A stretch of 64,000 nt of DNA, from NCBI GenBank assembly GCA_030248195.1, contig JASAND010006202.1:1-64000 (forward strand), given 5' to 3'. The notes under the pieces are model-generated. The model worked only from the letters and a program-made list of their open reading frames with translations, was not told the DNA's origin and made no database searches. A program made the translations under genes and the position numbers. Origin of the DNA: Trissonchulus latispiculum. Its lineage: Eukaryota > Nematoda > Enoplea > Enoplida > Ironidae. This document shows, piece after piece, positions 40,805 to 51,346 of this stretch; position 1 is the stretch's first letter, and the number at the start of each line of letters is the position of its first letter.

Positions 40805-41780
40805 TTTAGTTCTTGTGATCACGTCAGGGATACGAGGATTCAGTTCGTTGGGTTTGGTCAGATCAGGTTTTACTACCGCAATAACTGACTTGGTCCGACT
40901 TTTGCCCGTGCGTGCCTCTTTGTTGAGAAAAACGTCGCGGGTAGATTCGAAGGCAGGGTCAGTAAAAATAGGCGTTTGAGTCAAAGGAATATTTGAAATA
41001 CCCGATAGAGCCTTATCTGAGCCTCTTTGAGCGTATGTCTGTGTCTTGCGAAGAATACAAGATCTTGTTCAGAAAGTTTGTGATGGAGAGACAAAACATG
41101 CACGCTCATATAAGTATCACAAATTAGGACTAGAGCGTGGTCCAAAACATTGGTCTCCTGTAGAGGAGTGAGGGAATTTTCAGTCAGATGAATACGTTTG
41201 ATTTCAGAAGAGGGATATTTGAGATTTTCCTGAAACCACTTGTAGGGATGATCAAACCGGCCTTTCAGGTCCGGTGGACCCGTAGGTTGGGATTTTGCAC
41301 CCCTGACAGCAGGAGTTTCCCAACGATGTTTGCCCTTCTTGAGAGGCCCTGCGCTCTTGCACGCCTCGAGGGGAGGACCGTGAGATCACCATGTCGAGTG
41401 AGATAATTTATATCAACGATAGAATTTCGAGGGTCAATACCCAGAGTTGAGGCCAGGGCTCGAACAGTATCCAAGGCCGAAAAAGAAAAAAAACTGGGAA
41501 GGGCGTATTGAACAAAAGTGGTTGCAAAGCATTGCGAATAAGAGACCAAGAGGGGACATCAAGATAAATACGTGGAATTAAAAACACAAAAATTTGAAGA
41601 CTTGGGTCATGGCGACAAAAATGGGGGCGTGGTAGCAAAGTTGATCAATTTCTGACGAAAACCGCGCAGGGTCTCTAGGAACAGCAAACATCAAACCAGA
41701 GAGGGTAGAGGGATTTGTGGGATCCGGAAAAAGCCTTGATGTTTGAGGCACGCAACCGTGAGAAACTTAGCAGAAATGGC
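40805..41780 (-). pseudogene. Unknown conserved region UNK1 (copy B)
   Basis: Read on the - strand: SGLMFAVPRDPARFSSEIDQ, then LPRPHFCRHDPSLQIFVFLI and PRIYLDVPSWSLIRNALQPL without interruption across the site where copy A carries a MITE, then LDTVRALASTLGIDPRNSIV, HPYKWFQENLKYPSSEIKRI, ALVLICDTYMSVHVLSL and LVFFARHRHTLKEAQIRLY. At least three frameshifts are needed. Alignment with copy A extends over about 330 residues at modest identity. No SGNH or first NADAR module is found upstream (41.8-43 kb), so copy B is 5'-truncated. Confidence 0.6.
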
Positions 41781-41799
41781 TTTCTTGAAAATATTTTCG

Positions 41800-43120
41800 A
41801 CGACTCACTAAGACTCACTCCCACTGCGTTACCCCGACCCTAGACCCTATGTACCCCTACTTACCGAACTAAACAAAGCAACCTCTAGCTAAAATACATA
41901 AGGCCAAGTGGCCGGATTGCAAATTTACTGGATATAAAGGGGGGGGGGAACCAGAATATTTAAATTTATGCTACACTTGCAGATTTGTAGATCCAGAAAT
42001 GACAGTGCAAATGGCAGAAAAATAGTACAAAAAATAGAAAAATATAATAGGGAAATTAGACCCTGTATCTGAATTTAATGGCAGAGGCCCCCTCCTGCGT
42101 ATCACCGGACTGGAGACAATTCTACTCTCCAGCCTGGATTTCGAATGTACTGAGGGCCCCAACCAGCAAGCGAAGATCAATATAAATAAATTTTGAAACG
42201 ACCAGTGCTGTTAGTTTTGATTTGATTTGACAATAAAAGGAATTTTGAAGCAGGAAAAAAGGAAAAGGAATGTTCCTGATGAAAACTGGCAAAAATAACA
42301 AACTTTAAAGGCTATTTTCTTGATAGTACCAAGAGTACATAATAGTACACTAACGCTCTTCGTAGTATAATATATATTATTTTTGCTTTAAAAATTTAAT
42401 CTCTTCGAATAGATTCGATGATGAAAAGCGATTTTTCTTTTTACACTATTACATCTGAAAATGACTGCTGTTACACTAATATCTGAAAATGACTCCTGAA
42501 ATCTGTACTGCCGCCTGTATATTACTGAAAAGAAATGTAACTTTTATGCACATATATACACAGATTTATAGTGGGCAGGGACTAAACAGGGGTGGACTTT
42601 TTAGATTTTTATGATAAGTTTTTAGATTTTTATAATAACTTGGCAAATATTTAGATTTTCATAAGTTAGAAAATTTGGAAAAACTAAGTGCTGGAAAATC
42701 TTCAAAAATTCCAAAATTTTTTGAGAAATAAAATGGTCCAGATTTACGTAACGGTAAATAGCATGCCTACCACTTCAAGAGCAACTTTGAAGCTATATTC
42801 TTCTACTATATATAAGTAGTTTTTACCGCAATGGCTTTTCTGCAAAATCCAACCCTATGTGCCATGTGGGAAGGTAGTCGATAAAACTGAGAAAAGATAG
42901 ATAAGAGAAAGAGAACTAAAACTGAAAAAGCAGAAACATACTTTGCTCAAAAAATTTTAGCTCCAGAAATTTTCACTGTTCTAGAAAGAACAGCAATTAT
43001 AATATATCTTGGACTACAAAATTAAATAGAACCGGCCCAGGTTAACATGAACCTCCTATCAAATACCGCATTGTTGATACATTTCACTTTTTAAACCGCA
43101 TAAACAAGAGTGTATAATTG
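41800..43120. other. Stretch without recognisable gene
   Basis: AT-rich. A solo CAAGAGTA MITE end (CCAAGAGTACATAATAGTAC) lies at 42328-42348. Other frames are short and without motif. Confidence 0.3.
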
Positions 43121-43194
43121 CACTATATATAAGAAGAAGAGTAAGCCACTATAGGGCTCCTCTTCTTGGCATTGCGTAACGGTGCTCCGACCAC

Positions 43195-43560
43195 AATACG
43201 CGAATGTTCCCCCGTTTGGGGGGGAACTCTCTTCGACAAATCATACCCCCCTCCGTTTGGTATGGGGGTAGCAGAAAAGAGGTCCCCGTTTGGTGAGGGG
43301 GTAGCCAACAGCCAATCAGATTGCAGAGACCCCCTCCCCGTTTGGTGGGGGGGGGGGGTAGAGCAGAGGATTACGGTAGTTTTTGTTCTATTTGAAAATG
43401 GGTCCCCGTTTGGTGGGGGGTAGGCAAAAGAGGTCCCCGTTTGGGGGGGGGGGCGTCGCCAACAGCCAATCTTAGTCAGACTTGGCGACCCCCCCAAACG
43501 GGGACTCCCTTCTGCCTACCCCCCCCCCACCAAACGGGGACCCCTTTTGCATACCCCCCT
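43195..43560. repeat. CCCCGTTTGGTGGGG minisatellite with inverted part
   Basis: The motif CCCCGTTTGG followed by a run of G occurs about six times at 43208-43445 and twice inverted (CCAAACGGGGA) at 43488-43545, with an inversion centre near 43465. The units are separated by GTAGGCAAAAGAGG or GTAGCAGAAAAGAGG. Frames through it are artefacts of G/C runs. Confidence 0.65.
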
Positions 43561-43569
43561 ACCAGACAT

Positions 43570-43760
43570 GTGCAGGAGGGGAAGTTCTGGGGGGGGGTGA
43601 AGGGCGGCCGAAGGCCGCCGAAAAACCGGATTTTTCCGGTTTTTTACCGGAAAAATCCGGATTCTGGGGGGGGGTGAGGGACCCCTCTGGGGGGGGTGAG
43701 CTCAGGTCTGGGGGGGGTGAAAACCCTCCCCAAACCCCCCCCCAAGCACACGTTAGACTT
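43570..43760. repeat. GGCCGAAGGCCGCC hairpin and G-run block
   Basis: Contains GGCGGCCGAAGGCCGCC and AAACCGGATTTTTCCGGTTTT followed by its complement, then runs of seven to eight G. Similar short 'CGCGCCGAAGGCGCGAAAA' hairpins recur at 54905-54925, 55925-55945 and 61738-61758, so these are features of related elements. Confidence 0.5.
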
Positions 43761-43974
43761 TTTGAAGTCAGCCAGAAAAAAGGACATAAAAGGAATTTTG
43801 GGCAAAAAAAGGAAATAAAAGGAAGGCCTCGACAAAAAGGAAATAAAAGGAAAAAAGGAACCGCAACAGGCCTGAACGACGAGAGGGAGCGAAAAGAAAA
43901 CGACTAACCAGCGTGAAAGAACTAAACGAGACTAATTGAAAAACACTGGAGGCCGCCATAGTGATTACGAAATC

Positions 43975-45010
43975 AATTTAGTGGCCGAGAATTTCTGGGC
44001 CAATTGGCTTTGGCCGGCCATTGGCCGTTGGCCGGCCAATTGGCCATTGGCTGTTTGCTGTCCGTTGGGTCGTTGGCCTAGCTTAGACGTATTGATTTTC
44101 ACATCTAAACTTGCAGAGAACTGGTTTTCTTGTGCGCTCTTTTAACGTTATGTTAAGAGTAATTGCAGGTAAAAATAATATGCGGAAAGGTACGGCATGC
44201 TCGCAAAGTAATAAAAGTTTGAAGACCGACGTGACCTATATCTTTACTGCAACGTGATCACTACAACGTAATACCCACGTCAGCATATGTGTAGCGAAGA
44301 ATATTATTCCATAATACGGACAAAAGCGTTGCAAGCTTCAGGCTTATTGTACCCACGTTAGCATAATGCATCAACGAATATTCTTATTCCATAATACAAG
44401 AGTAGATAATAATAATACATAAGAGTGTGACAGCAGGCAAGCTCTCTGTTATCAGCTGTAGGTACATGCTATGTTCGCTAACGGCTGACCCCCCACAGAC
44501 GTGTTTGTGCTCTTCAAAGAAATTCGCACGCTATCTTTACGTGTTAATGTTCGAAGCAGACGCACATTGAACCAACTGAGTAGTTGTGTTTTCGAGCTTT
44601 AACACATAAAGATAGCGAGCAAATTTCTTTGAAGAGCACATACACATTTGTGGGGAGGGTCAGCCGTTAGCGAACATAGCATGTACCTACAGCTGATAAC
44701 AGAGAGCTTGCCTGCTGTCACACTTTTATATATTATGTACGCTTGATAATACATGCAAAGAAGTGTGAGAAGACCGTCATCCGAAAATTTGCCGGACAAT
44801 TGGCTCTGTTTATTTAAAATAAAGAAAAACAGCAAAAATTTTAGCAATGGTTCGGGGTTTGCAGAAAAAATTCCCATCTGGGCTTGAAACCTGCATGTTG
44901 GCCGGTCATTGGCTGTTGGCCGGCCAACGGCCAACGAACGGCCAATTGGCCGTTGGCCGAGTCCGGCCAAGCCAATTGGCTTGGCTGACGAAAAATCCGG
45001 CCTACGCCCA
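43975..45010. mobile_element. Element with GGCCAATTGGCC-rich terminal arms
   Basis: The left arm (43980-44095) contains CTGGGCCAATTGGCTTTGG, GGCCGGCCAATTGGCCATTGG and GTCGTTGGCC. The right arm (44890-45000) contains the complements (GGCCAATTGGCCGTTGGCC, CCAAGCCAATTGGCTTGG). Arms are multiply palindromic. The CAAGAGTA MITE at 44397-44745 is nested in the middle. No coding frame is convincing. Confidence 0.55.
44397..44745. mobile_element. CAAGAGTA MITE, complete copy C
   Basis: 349 bases with ends CAAGAGTAGATAATAATA and TATTATGTACGCTTG and a direct repeat ATAATAC on both sides (44391-44397 and 44746-44752, sharing the first C). The subterminal palindromes AGAGTGTGACAGCAGGCAAG and CTGTTATCAGCTGTAGGTACATGC match the other side. 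The C and G runs found in copies A and B are short here. Confidence 0.8.
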
Positions 45011-45107
45011 AAACTAGTCCTTAAGAGGTCATTAAATTTGACATGTAAACTCAATATTTTCACGGCGGCATACCCTTTTTGGGAGATTCATCTTATAGTT
45101 GTTTAGG

Positions 45108-45165
45108 ACTAAGGTCAAGTACAGAGAGAGAAGAATAGTGTTGCGAAGTGTCTCACTATCGCAGA
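45108..45165. mobile_element. Solo end of the GACACTTCGCCACACT MITE
   Basis: GACTAAGGTCAAGTACAGAG and GAATAGTGTTGCGAAGTGTC follow the right end of the element at 12376-12938. The left end is absent. Confidence 0.5.
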
Positions 45166-45218
45166 CACGCCTTTATTTGAATGAGTATTGAATGACTGAA
45201 TTTGAATTGAGTGTAAAG

Positions 45219-47112
45219 TAGAGGGCCTGCACGGGCCGAATTTTTGCGGCCCGGCCCGGCCCGGCCCATCAACTGCTTCTGCCCGTCCCGTCAAAAGTTT
45301 CGGCCCGCCGGAGCCGCGAAATTTTTTAGTCCCAAAATTTTAAATTACTTTAATATTTTTCTTAAGCTTGTTTTTCCAAACAGAACCTCTGCTTTTCAGT
45401 GATTTTTCTAGGAAAAGTGTGTTTTTCCTAAAAAATGATTTTCGAGTTTTTAATGGTTTTTAAACGCAGTTTTAAGGACACAATTTTTGTCGTTCTACAA
45501 ATGAAAGCAAACAGATACTGACTTGTATTGACAATTTGTATGACTGGAGCGTTAGAAAAACAAAAACATTTAAAATTCCCTAAAAGGTTACAGTGGCAGC
45601 ATTTAAATATTGTACTTTTATTAAACCAGTTGAAATTCTGCAAAGTGCACATTTTTATTAGAATTAGTGGAGAATTAAACGAATTATAATTAGAAATAAA
45701 GAACTTTAGAAAGATGCAAATGCGCAGAAGGATCAATTTCAAAGAATAGTAAATCTTTGCTTCAGAAATTCAAAACTTTGATTCTTTAAACAGCGTTTTC
45801 TAAGAAAATATAAGGTTTTTAAAAAACATTGCGAACACACCAAATCAAAAATACTTACACTGTTCCAAATACCGCATATTACCCTAATTCAAAGTTTTAT
45901 ATTCTTATGTAGTAAATGTTAAACTGACTTAGATGAATTGAGGATTTGACATTAATGATGAGACTGGCGACAAATACATATCACTCATGAAAATAAAATG
46001 CTGAAGTTAACTGCGGAAAACCAGGGTTACTGTGAACGAAACATATTTCGGAAACACAAAACCTTTTAAGGTGGCGCTTGCATTATCGGGATTGTAGATA
46101 TAAAATTTAGACCGATAGCTCAATTTTAAAGAAATTCCAGCTAAACTGATCTTGGTTGGCGGGGCATCTTTTGGCAACGGAGACCACGTGATTGGCTAGC
46201 TACCGGTATGGCTTAAAATTTCGAAATTTTATCAAAGCAGCAAACGACAACGCCGAATATACTATTTGAAAGAGCATAAAAAGCCCGTTACAACGATGTG
46301 CATATCTCTCCTGTATGTGGTTGCAATCAAAAGTTACAGGCAGTTGAATATATGACAAAGTTACGTTTACCATTCCCAACGCGAATGCTAAAGTAAAAAC
46401 CAATCGTTCGGAAATGAATTCTACAGGGCTTTTCACGTTGCTTTTGTGTTGGATTTCTTTATTATTTTATGAAATACACTGTGCGACTTATTAAAAGCAT
46501 AATATTTGCGAAAAACTGAAGTGATTAGTGCGAAATTTTTCATTTTGATTTTCTCATACATGCTGCGACCAAACTCGCTCAAATTTTGCATGCACGTTTA
46601 TTTGACGGGTACGCAGGGGCAATTTTTTTAGTTTTTGTTTAAATCGTATATTCCGTGAGATATTGACTTTCAAAGTTTTCGAATATTCATAAAATGCTCA
46701 AAACTGCATAAATCGAAAAACTGAAAAAATTGCCCCTGCGTTATGTTAATTTACGCAATTGTGCCAAATTTGAGCTAATTTCATTCAGCCGTTAATGAGT
46801 GACAGCGTTTTGAAAATTTCAGCTTATCCCTCTTGTGTAAGTCGAAAGCCAGGTACTGGATTATTCAAATTCTACATATTGTTAGCATTTAGCACCAGCT
46901 ACCTATGCTGAAAGTTTGAAACAGATTCGTTGGAAAATAAACTCAGGAGAACCGTTCCCGGTAATGCAAGCGCCCCCTTAAGCTAAAATATGAGTTACTG
47001 TTTTTACAGTTAAATCATTCAAAAAACTGATGGCGGGCCGGACTGTCGGCCCGCGGCCCGGCCCGGCACGTGAACTGTGGTCGTCGGCCGCGGGCCGTAA
47101 TGCAGGCCTCTA
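45219..47112. mobile_element. 1.9-kb element with GGCCCGGCCCGG ends
   Basis: Left end TAGAGGGCCTGCACGGGCCG then GCGGCCCGGCCCGGCCCGG. The right end is complementary (TAGAGGCCTGCATTACGG, then GGCCGGGCCG). GGCCCGG-repeat ends are typical of some hAT-type nonautonomous elements, but no 8-bp duplication is evident, so the class is open. A TTAA element is nested at 46066-46981. No transposase. Confidence 0.6.
46066..46981. mobile_element. TTAA-flanked element with GGTGGCGCTTGCATTA ends, nested
   Basis: TTAA at both ends (46066-46069 and 46978-46981). Inverted ends GGTGGCGCTTGCATTA and GGGGGCGCTTGCATTACC. The left third is related to 16578-16935. A 78-codon - strand frame with hydrophobic stretches (46200-46436) lies inside and is not considered a gene. 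Confidence 0.7.
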
Positions 47113-48130
47113 CAAAGTTGGGTTGGGACCCCCCTCTCTAACTTCTAGGGAGCGAACATTACAGAAAGGGATTCTTCGTTAACACTCCTAACATTTCTTA
47201 CATGCATAGTAGTGTAAAGGTTTCTGACTCTTCACTGGTCACTTCACTTCACTTCAATGTACTCTTGGTAACAGCAACCCCATTTTCTTGAGTCATCATT
47301 TTTACTACTACACTGTAGACTATGCTACACTTGATAATTCATCAGTTAATTCCTTCATCTGGGAATTACCCAATGACTTTGATTTTTTCACAATAGACTG
47401 ATGAGTCTGATAGCCTGTGATGAGTCTCAAAACACCTAAATATTTATAAAAATGGATGTTAGAGTATGTTTCTAAACAGGTTTCTACGTTTTCTTCCTAC
47501 TAACTTTTCTGTAAAGCAGGTAGGAAAATGACATTTCAGCGTACCCAGCTTCCAACTGAAACGGGAGAAGCAAGAGTCGTGAGGGCTTTGAGGATCGTAG
47601 TGGCCTATTAGCACAATACATTTATAACCATGGTTCTACGGCTATAGAATCGTAGTTATAACCATGGTTATACCCCCAGCGTGCAGGTTACTAGTTTGCT
47701 ACTCACACATGTAGCTACATGCTAACAAATTCGACTCGAATTTGTAGTGTTTAAATGTTGGATGGTGAAATACTGACACCGTGATCGTGGAAGGATTGTT
47801 TTTCACATTCATATCAGAATTCCATTCACTCATGGCTATTAATTCTATTTTAAATATTGCCAACGGTTAAGTGTTCAACAGAAAATAATATTCATCTTAA
47901 CAGAATCATATCCTTCTTCTTTTCTCTTGCCTCCCAATTCTTCTTTATCTTCTTTATCCAGTTTACGTTTGAGTGATTGTACCCAGTTTAACACGGAAAA
48001 TGTAGAACCAGTCGAACTTATTGCCGCGAATTAAGTTGGAAACTTGGATAGCTTCTTGCAGAACATACATGTTTTTATAAGTTGTTCTGAACAACCATAT
48101 TTTATTTGTAAATAGGAACATTTTTGGCAG
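47113..48130. other. Stretch without recognisable gene
   Basis: Contains a solo ATGTACTCTTGG MITE end near 47260 and a 50-base palindrome cluster TATAACCATGGTTCTACGGC at 47625-47680. It may be the 3'UTR of the Ly6-like exon on the - strand. Confidence 0.3.
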
Positions 48131-48133
48131 AAA

Positions 48134-48266
48134 TTAGAGGATTCTAGGTGCAGGGCCTCCAGAATTACAGAAATCACTTCCACACCAGCAAACCAATGTT
48201 TTTTGCGAACCCTGAACGGCATTTATGATTTTTTGAATGCATGGTATTTCTTGCTTACTGTAACAC
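48134..48266 (-). CDS. Ly6/uPAR-like last exon (probable)
   Basis: On the - strand, after a TTGTTTCTAG acceptor (48267-48268), about 43 residues follow: CYSKQEIPCIQKIINAVQGS, then VCWCGSDFCNSG and a short tail to a stop at 48134. The C-x-C-x4-C-N arrangement is the signature of the last loop of three-finger (Ly6/uPAR) proteins, which are usually secreted or GPI-anchored. The exon starts with the last base of a split codon. A hydrophobic GPI-type tail is absent, so the product would be secreted or the exon incomplete. The preceding exon with the first cysteines was not located. The family call rests on this one motif. Confidence 0.4.
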
Positions 48267-48269
48267 CTA

Positions 48270-49262
48270 GAAACAATCAAAAAGCAAAAGATTGCTAAAT
48301 CAGATAGCACAAACAAGTTATCATAAAACCATAAAAATATGAAAGAAACACGTTCTTTTCTTTAAACTTTATTAATCTAAGCTAGTAGTCCAAAATCGGC
48401 TTTTCCTGGATAGCACCAAATAAGATTAGCACTAACTGCGGGTTAGCTCAGGGCTAAGTGCTGGTTTCCATTCAAAATTGGGCTTAGTCCTTGGCTGATC
48501 CTCAGTTTAGCCTTAATCTTACTTGATGCAATCGAGGATAAGCTTTCATGGGAGACGTTACTTGCATGATACGTAATGTAATTTGGTTAGCTTCATCAAT
48601 ACGCAAATTTCAGCTTTAGACAAATATAAAACAATTACAAGACGAGATCACAACAATCTGAAAGATTAGCAGACCGCGTCCCGCGCAGCTTGTAACGTTT
48701 TTTATTACAAAAGATCCATGCAAATGCTCAAATGCAGTCTTGTCTCTACCTGACTCCTGCTTCAATTTGGAGAAATCCTGAAAATTTATTGCAACTGTCT
48801 TGTTTCTGTAAACTTTAGACTGATGTGACACTTTCATCAAAAGTTGTCATGTTCCTAGGCGATGAACTGGGAGCGCTTGCTGCTACACTTTCAATATCAT
48901 ACTATCGTTGAATACCTAATCAGTCGTTTCCAATCTCCTAGTCCACGAAGGGTTCATATCTCACGAACACGGTCAATTGGTACTATAAGAACTGTGGCAA
49001 CTTGAAGATTTGGATAATCAAATTTTTTTGATATTTTTCAGAATCGATTGAATTCATAAGGCAAAGCGTTCTGTAAGTTTCATTAAAAATATTTAGGTTT
49101 CGAATAGTTATCAGTATTTCTCTAATCATAATCAGTCAAGTTTGACTGCTAGGACTATATAAGATTTTATGTAATTCCGCTTCGCTTCTAGTGCAGCCAG
49201 CTACTAGCAACTAAAACTGCAGTCTAAAAGACGCTAAAACTTTTTGTACGCTACTGGAATCG
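48270..49262. other. Stretch without a firmly recognised gene
   Basis: Likely intron or intergenic. The - strand contains an AATTTTCAG acceptor near 48785 followed by about 30 open bases and AG|GTAGAG, a weak exon candidate, and a CTAATCTTTCAG acceptor near 48660. Neither encodes a recognisable motif. Confidence 0.25.
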
Positions 49263-49264
49263 CA

Positions 49265-49665
49265 TTAGCAGTACAAGCTGGTCACGTAGCAGATGTTAGA
49301 CAACACTGTTTTAGTACGGATCAGAACCTCTAAAGTTAGTAACCAACCACAAGCTGCGTGCGAAATCCTAACCAATGAACGTTTATGCATGGATTCAACA
49401 CTTACAAGTACATTAACCAGTAGAACTATTAATACGAACCCGTTAGCCAGCCAATGCAAACTGCCACATCCTAAAATTGGAGTGTCTTCGTATTTTCCCT
49501 TCCAGCCGTGATTATAAATTGTGACACATGCGTTAAAACTGGATTCACATTTAGTCCAACCTTCCTCATAATAGTTGTCATAACAAGAAATGGCCCAAGC
49601 ACCTAGTATTATCCCAGCTGCTAACAGTGACAACAATGCTGTAAACATCTCACTAACGTTGCCAG
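49265..49665 (-). CDS. Multi-TM membrane protein exon (probable)
   Basis: Starts after a TTTATTGTTTTCAG acceptor on the - strand (49666-49667), in phase 1, and runs 133 residues to a stop at 49265. Segments of a four-helix-type membrane protein are visible: TM MFTALLSLLAAGIILGAWAI, a loop with three cysteines (SCYDNYYEEGWTKCESSFNAC) and a GCGSLHW patch, TM WLANGFVLIVLLVNVLVSV, a basic turn (SMHKRS), and a third weaker hydrophobic stretch. Claudin- or MARVEL-like topology is possible but no signature (such as the claudin W-GLW-C-C) is present. Whether it belongs with the Ly6-like exon is unknown. Confidence 0.45.
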
Positions 49666-49728
49666 CTGAAAACAATAAACTATGATTATGTCTCCACAAT
49701 ACAATACAATAGCAAGAGCAGCAAAAGA

Positions 49729-51110
49729 ATATCACAAGGAGTCACACTCTATGTATTAAGGGGGGGCGCTACTTGGGTCGAAAATTCGACCCTCACCGAT
49801 TTGGCTCAAATTGTGCTCATTGATAGTCCCTAGGGCCCTGCACAATCCATTGAAATTTGGGATGATTTCGTCCAGGAATAAAAAAGTTAAAGCCTTTCTG
49901 AATTTCCAATTCCTATTGAAAATGGCCTAAAATCGGAACTTTAGATTTTTTGCTTCTGACAACGATAGCTTACTCAAATCAAAACCGTTTGAAACGTTCT
50001 ACGGCTTATTTTGGAGCTAAATACATTATCTAAAACTTGTCGAAGAGCTTTTTCCGAAATTTTGTTTCTAACTTTTGCAATATTCATTTCCGTGAGACAA
50101 CCCCAAAAATAAGGCAAAATTGACATTTTTAGAAAATTTTCAAACTTTACAAATATGCACAATATCTACATCAATCGATAGCTTTTTCAATTCTAAAAAA
50201 CTTTTCTTCTTGGCACAAACGTCCATTTTGCAGCTATTTAAAGTTATCGGTCAAAAACCGTATGTTCGCGAATTTTCAGTTTTTGTGTTTGTGGGGTTGT
50301 CTCACAAAAAGGATCGCTACGAAAACTAGAAACCTAGATTTGTAAAAAGCTCTTCGACAAGTTTTAGATAATGTGTTTAGCTCCAAAATAAGCTGCAGAA
50401 CGTTTCAAACGGTTTTGATTTGAGTAAGTTATTGTTGTCAGAAGCAAAAAATCTAAAGTTCTGATTTTAGGCCATTTTCAATAGGAATTGGAAATTTTGA
50501 ATGGCTGTAACTTTTTTATTCCTGGACGAAATCATCCCAAATTTCAATGGATTATGTGGGGCCCTAGGGACTATCAATGAGTACAATTTGAGCCAAATCG
50601 GTGAGGGTCGAATTTTTGACCCAAGTAGCGCCCCCCCTTAAAGGGTGAAATATCAAGCTATCAGCTGATCACCTTCAATAAATCGATCCTCTCCAGCCAA
50701 ACTGGTGGTACTAGGTTAAGATTAGTATATTTTGTAAATGTATATGTTAAATATACAAGCATTGACCCCGACTTAGTTTGACTGACACCCACGTCCGACC
50801 GCCCGCAAATTAGACCCATCACTTAAAACAAATTCGCGCGCTATGCTTGTGAGATGAAGTTCGAAGCACACACGAATTAAACGAACACACAACTAGCTGC
50901 CAGCTTGCCAGCTTGCCACTTTGCCAGCTTAACCACGTAAACATAGAGCGAGTGGGCGTATCCCATGCGACCAGGACTGATTTGGGGGAGGGTCACTAGG
51001 GTCTAGGGTACAAGTTGGCGAGGGGTGGCCAACAGTTAGCGAACAGAGCAGTTTTCGCAAAGGTAACAGCATACCCAGTGCATACACCTATTATTTGTAA
51101 TCTTGGTAAT
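49729..51110. mobile_element. Decayed CAAGAGTA MITE split by the foldback
   Basis: Left of the foldback, GTCACACTCTATGTATTA is the subterminal motif of the MITE. To the right, ATCAGCTGATCACC, AATTAGACCCATCACTT, TTCGCGCGCTATGCTTG, AACATAGAGCGAGTGGGCG and GTTAGCGAACAGAGCA follow the MITE core in order, ending near ATTTGTAATCTTGG at 51110. About 500 bases of MITE sequence, diverged, with an added GCCAGCTTGCCAGCTTGCC repeat at 50900-50925. Confidence 0.5.
49756..50641. mobile_element. 886-bp TTAA-flanked foldback element
   Basis: TTAA at both ends. The ends GGGGGGGCGCTACTTGGGTC and complement start a near-perfect inverted repeat of more than 300 bases on each side. Matching blocks include ATTCGACCCTCACCGATTTG, AATCATCCCAAATTTCAATG, and CTTGTCGAAGAGCTTTTT near the loop. 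Loop at about 50070-50330. No coding frame. It interrupts a decayed CAAGAGTA MITE. Confidence 0.85.
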
Positions 51111-51118
51111 ATGTTGAC

Positions 51119-51346
51119 TTATGAAAAGTTGGGCACTACGAAAGCTAGAAGAATTGAACCTTCAGCTTGAACCTTTAACACAGTACGCTCAGTAAGCGAG
51201 CACTTAAGCTTCGGTGAAATAACCTGACGATTGAATTTCAGCTTGTTGAAAAAACCTAACTGCATTTTTTGACTGAAATTAAAGCAGTCTTCACGGGTTC
51301 CAATTTGCTTATAGAATTTAAAATAGTAACAGAATTCAACTTCCAT
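51119..51346 (-). other. 75-codon open frame, unassigned
   Basis: Starts MEVEFCYYFKFYKQIGTRED and is rich in Lys, Phe and Ser, ending at a TAA. An acceptor-like TTTAATTTCAG lies inside. No family or splice partner is recognised, so it is given only as a candidate for the gene of the 49265 exon. Confidence 0.2.

Noticed and set aside
43482..43907. 141-codon Pro/Gly/Lys-rich frame
   Set aside because: It runs through C and G homopolymers and a minisatellite and has no family resemblance.
46200..46436. 78-codon frame with two hydrophobic stretches
   Set aside because: It lies inside a TTAA element whose relative at 16578-16935 does not keep the frame.
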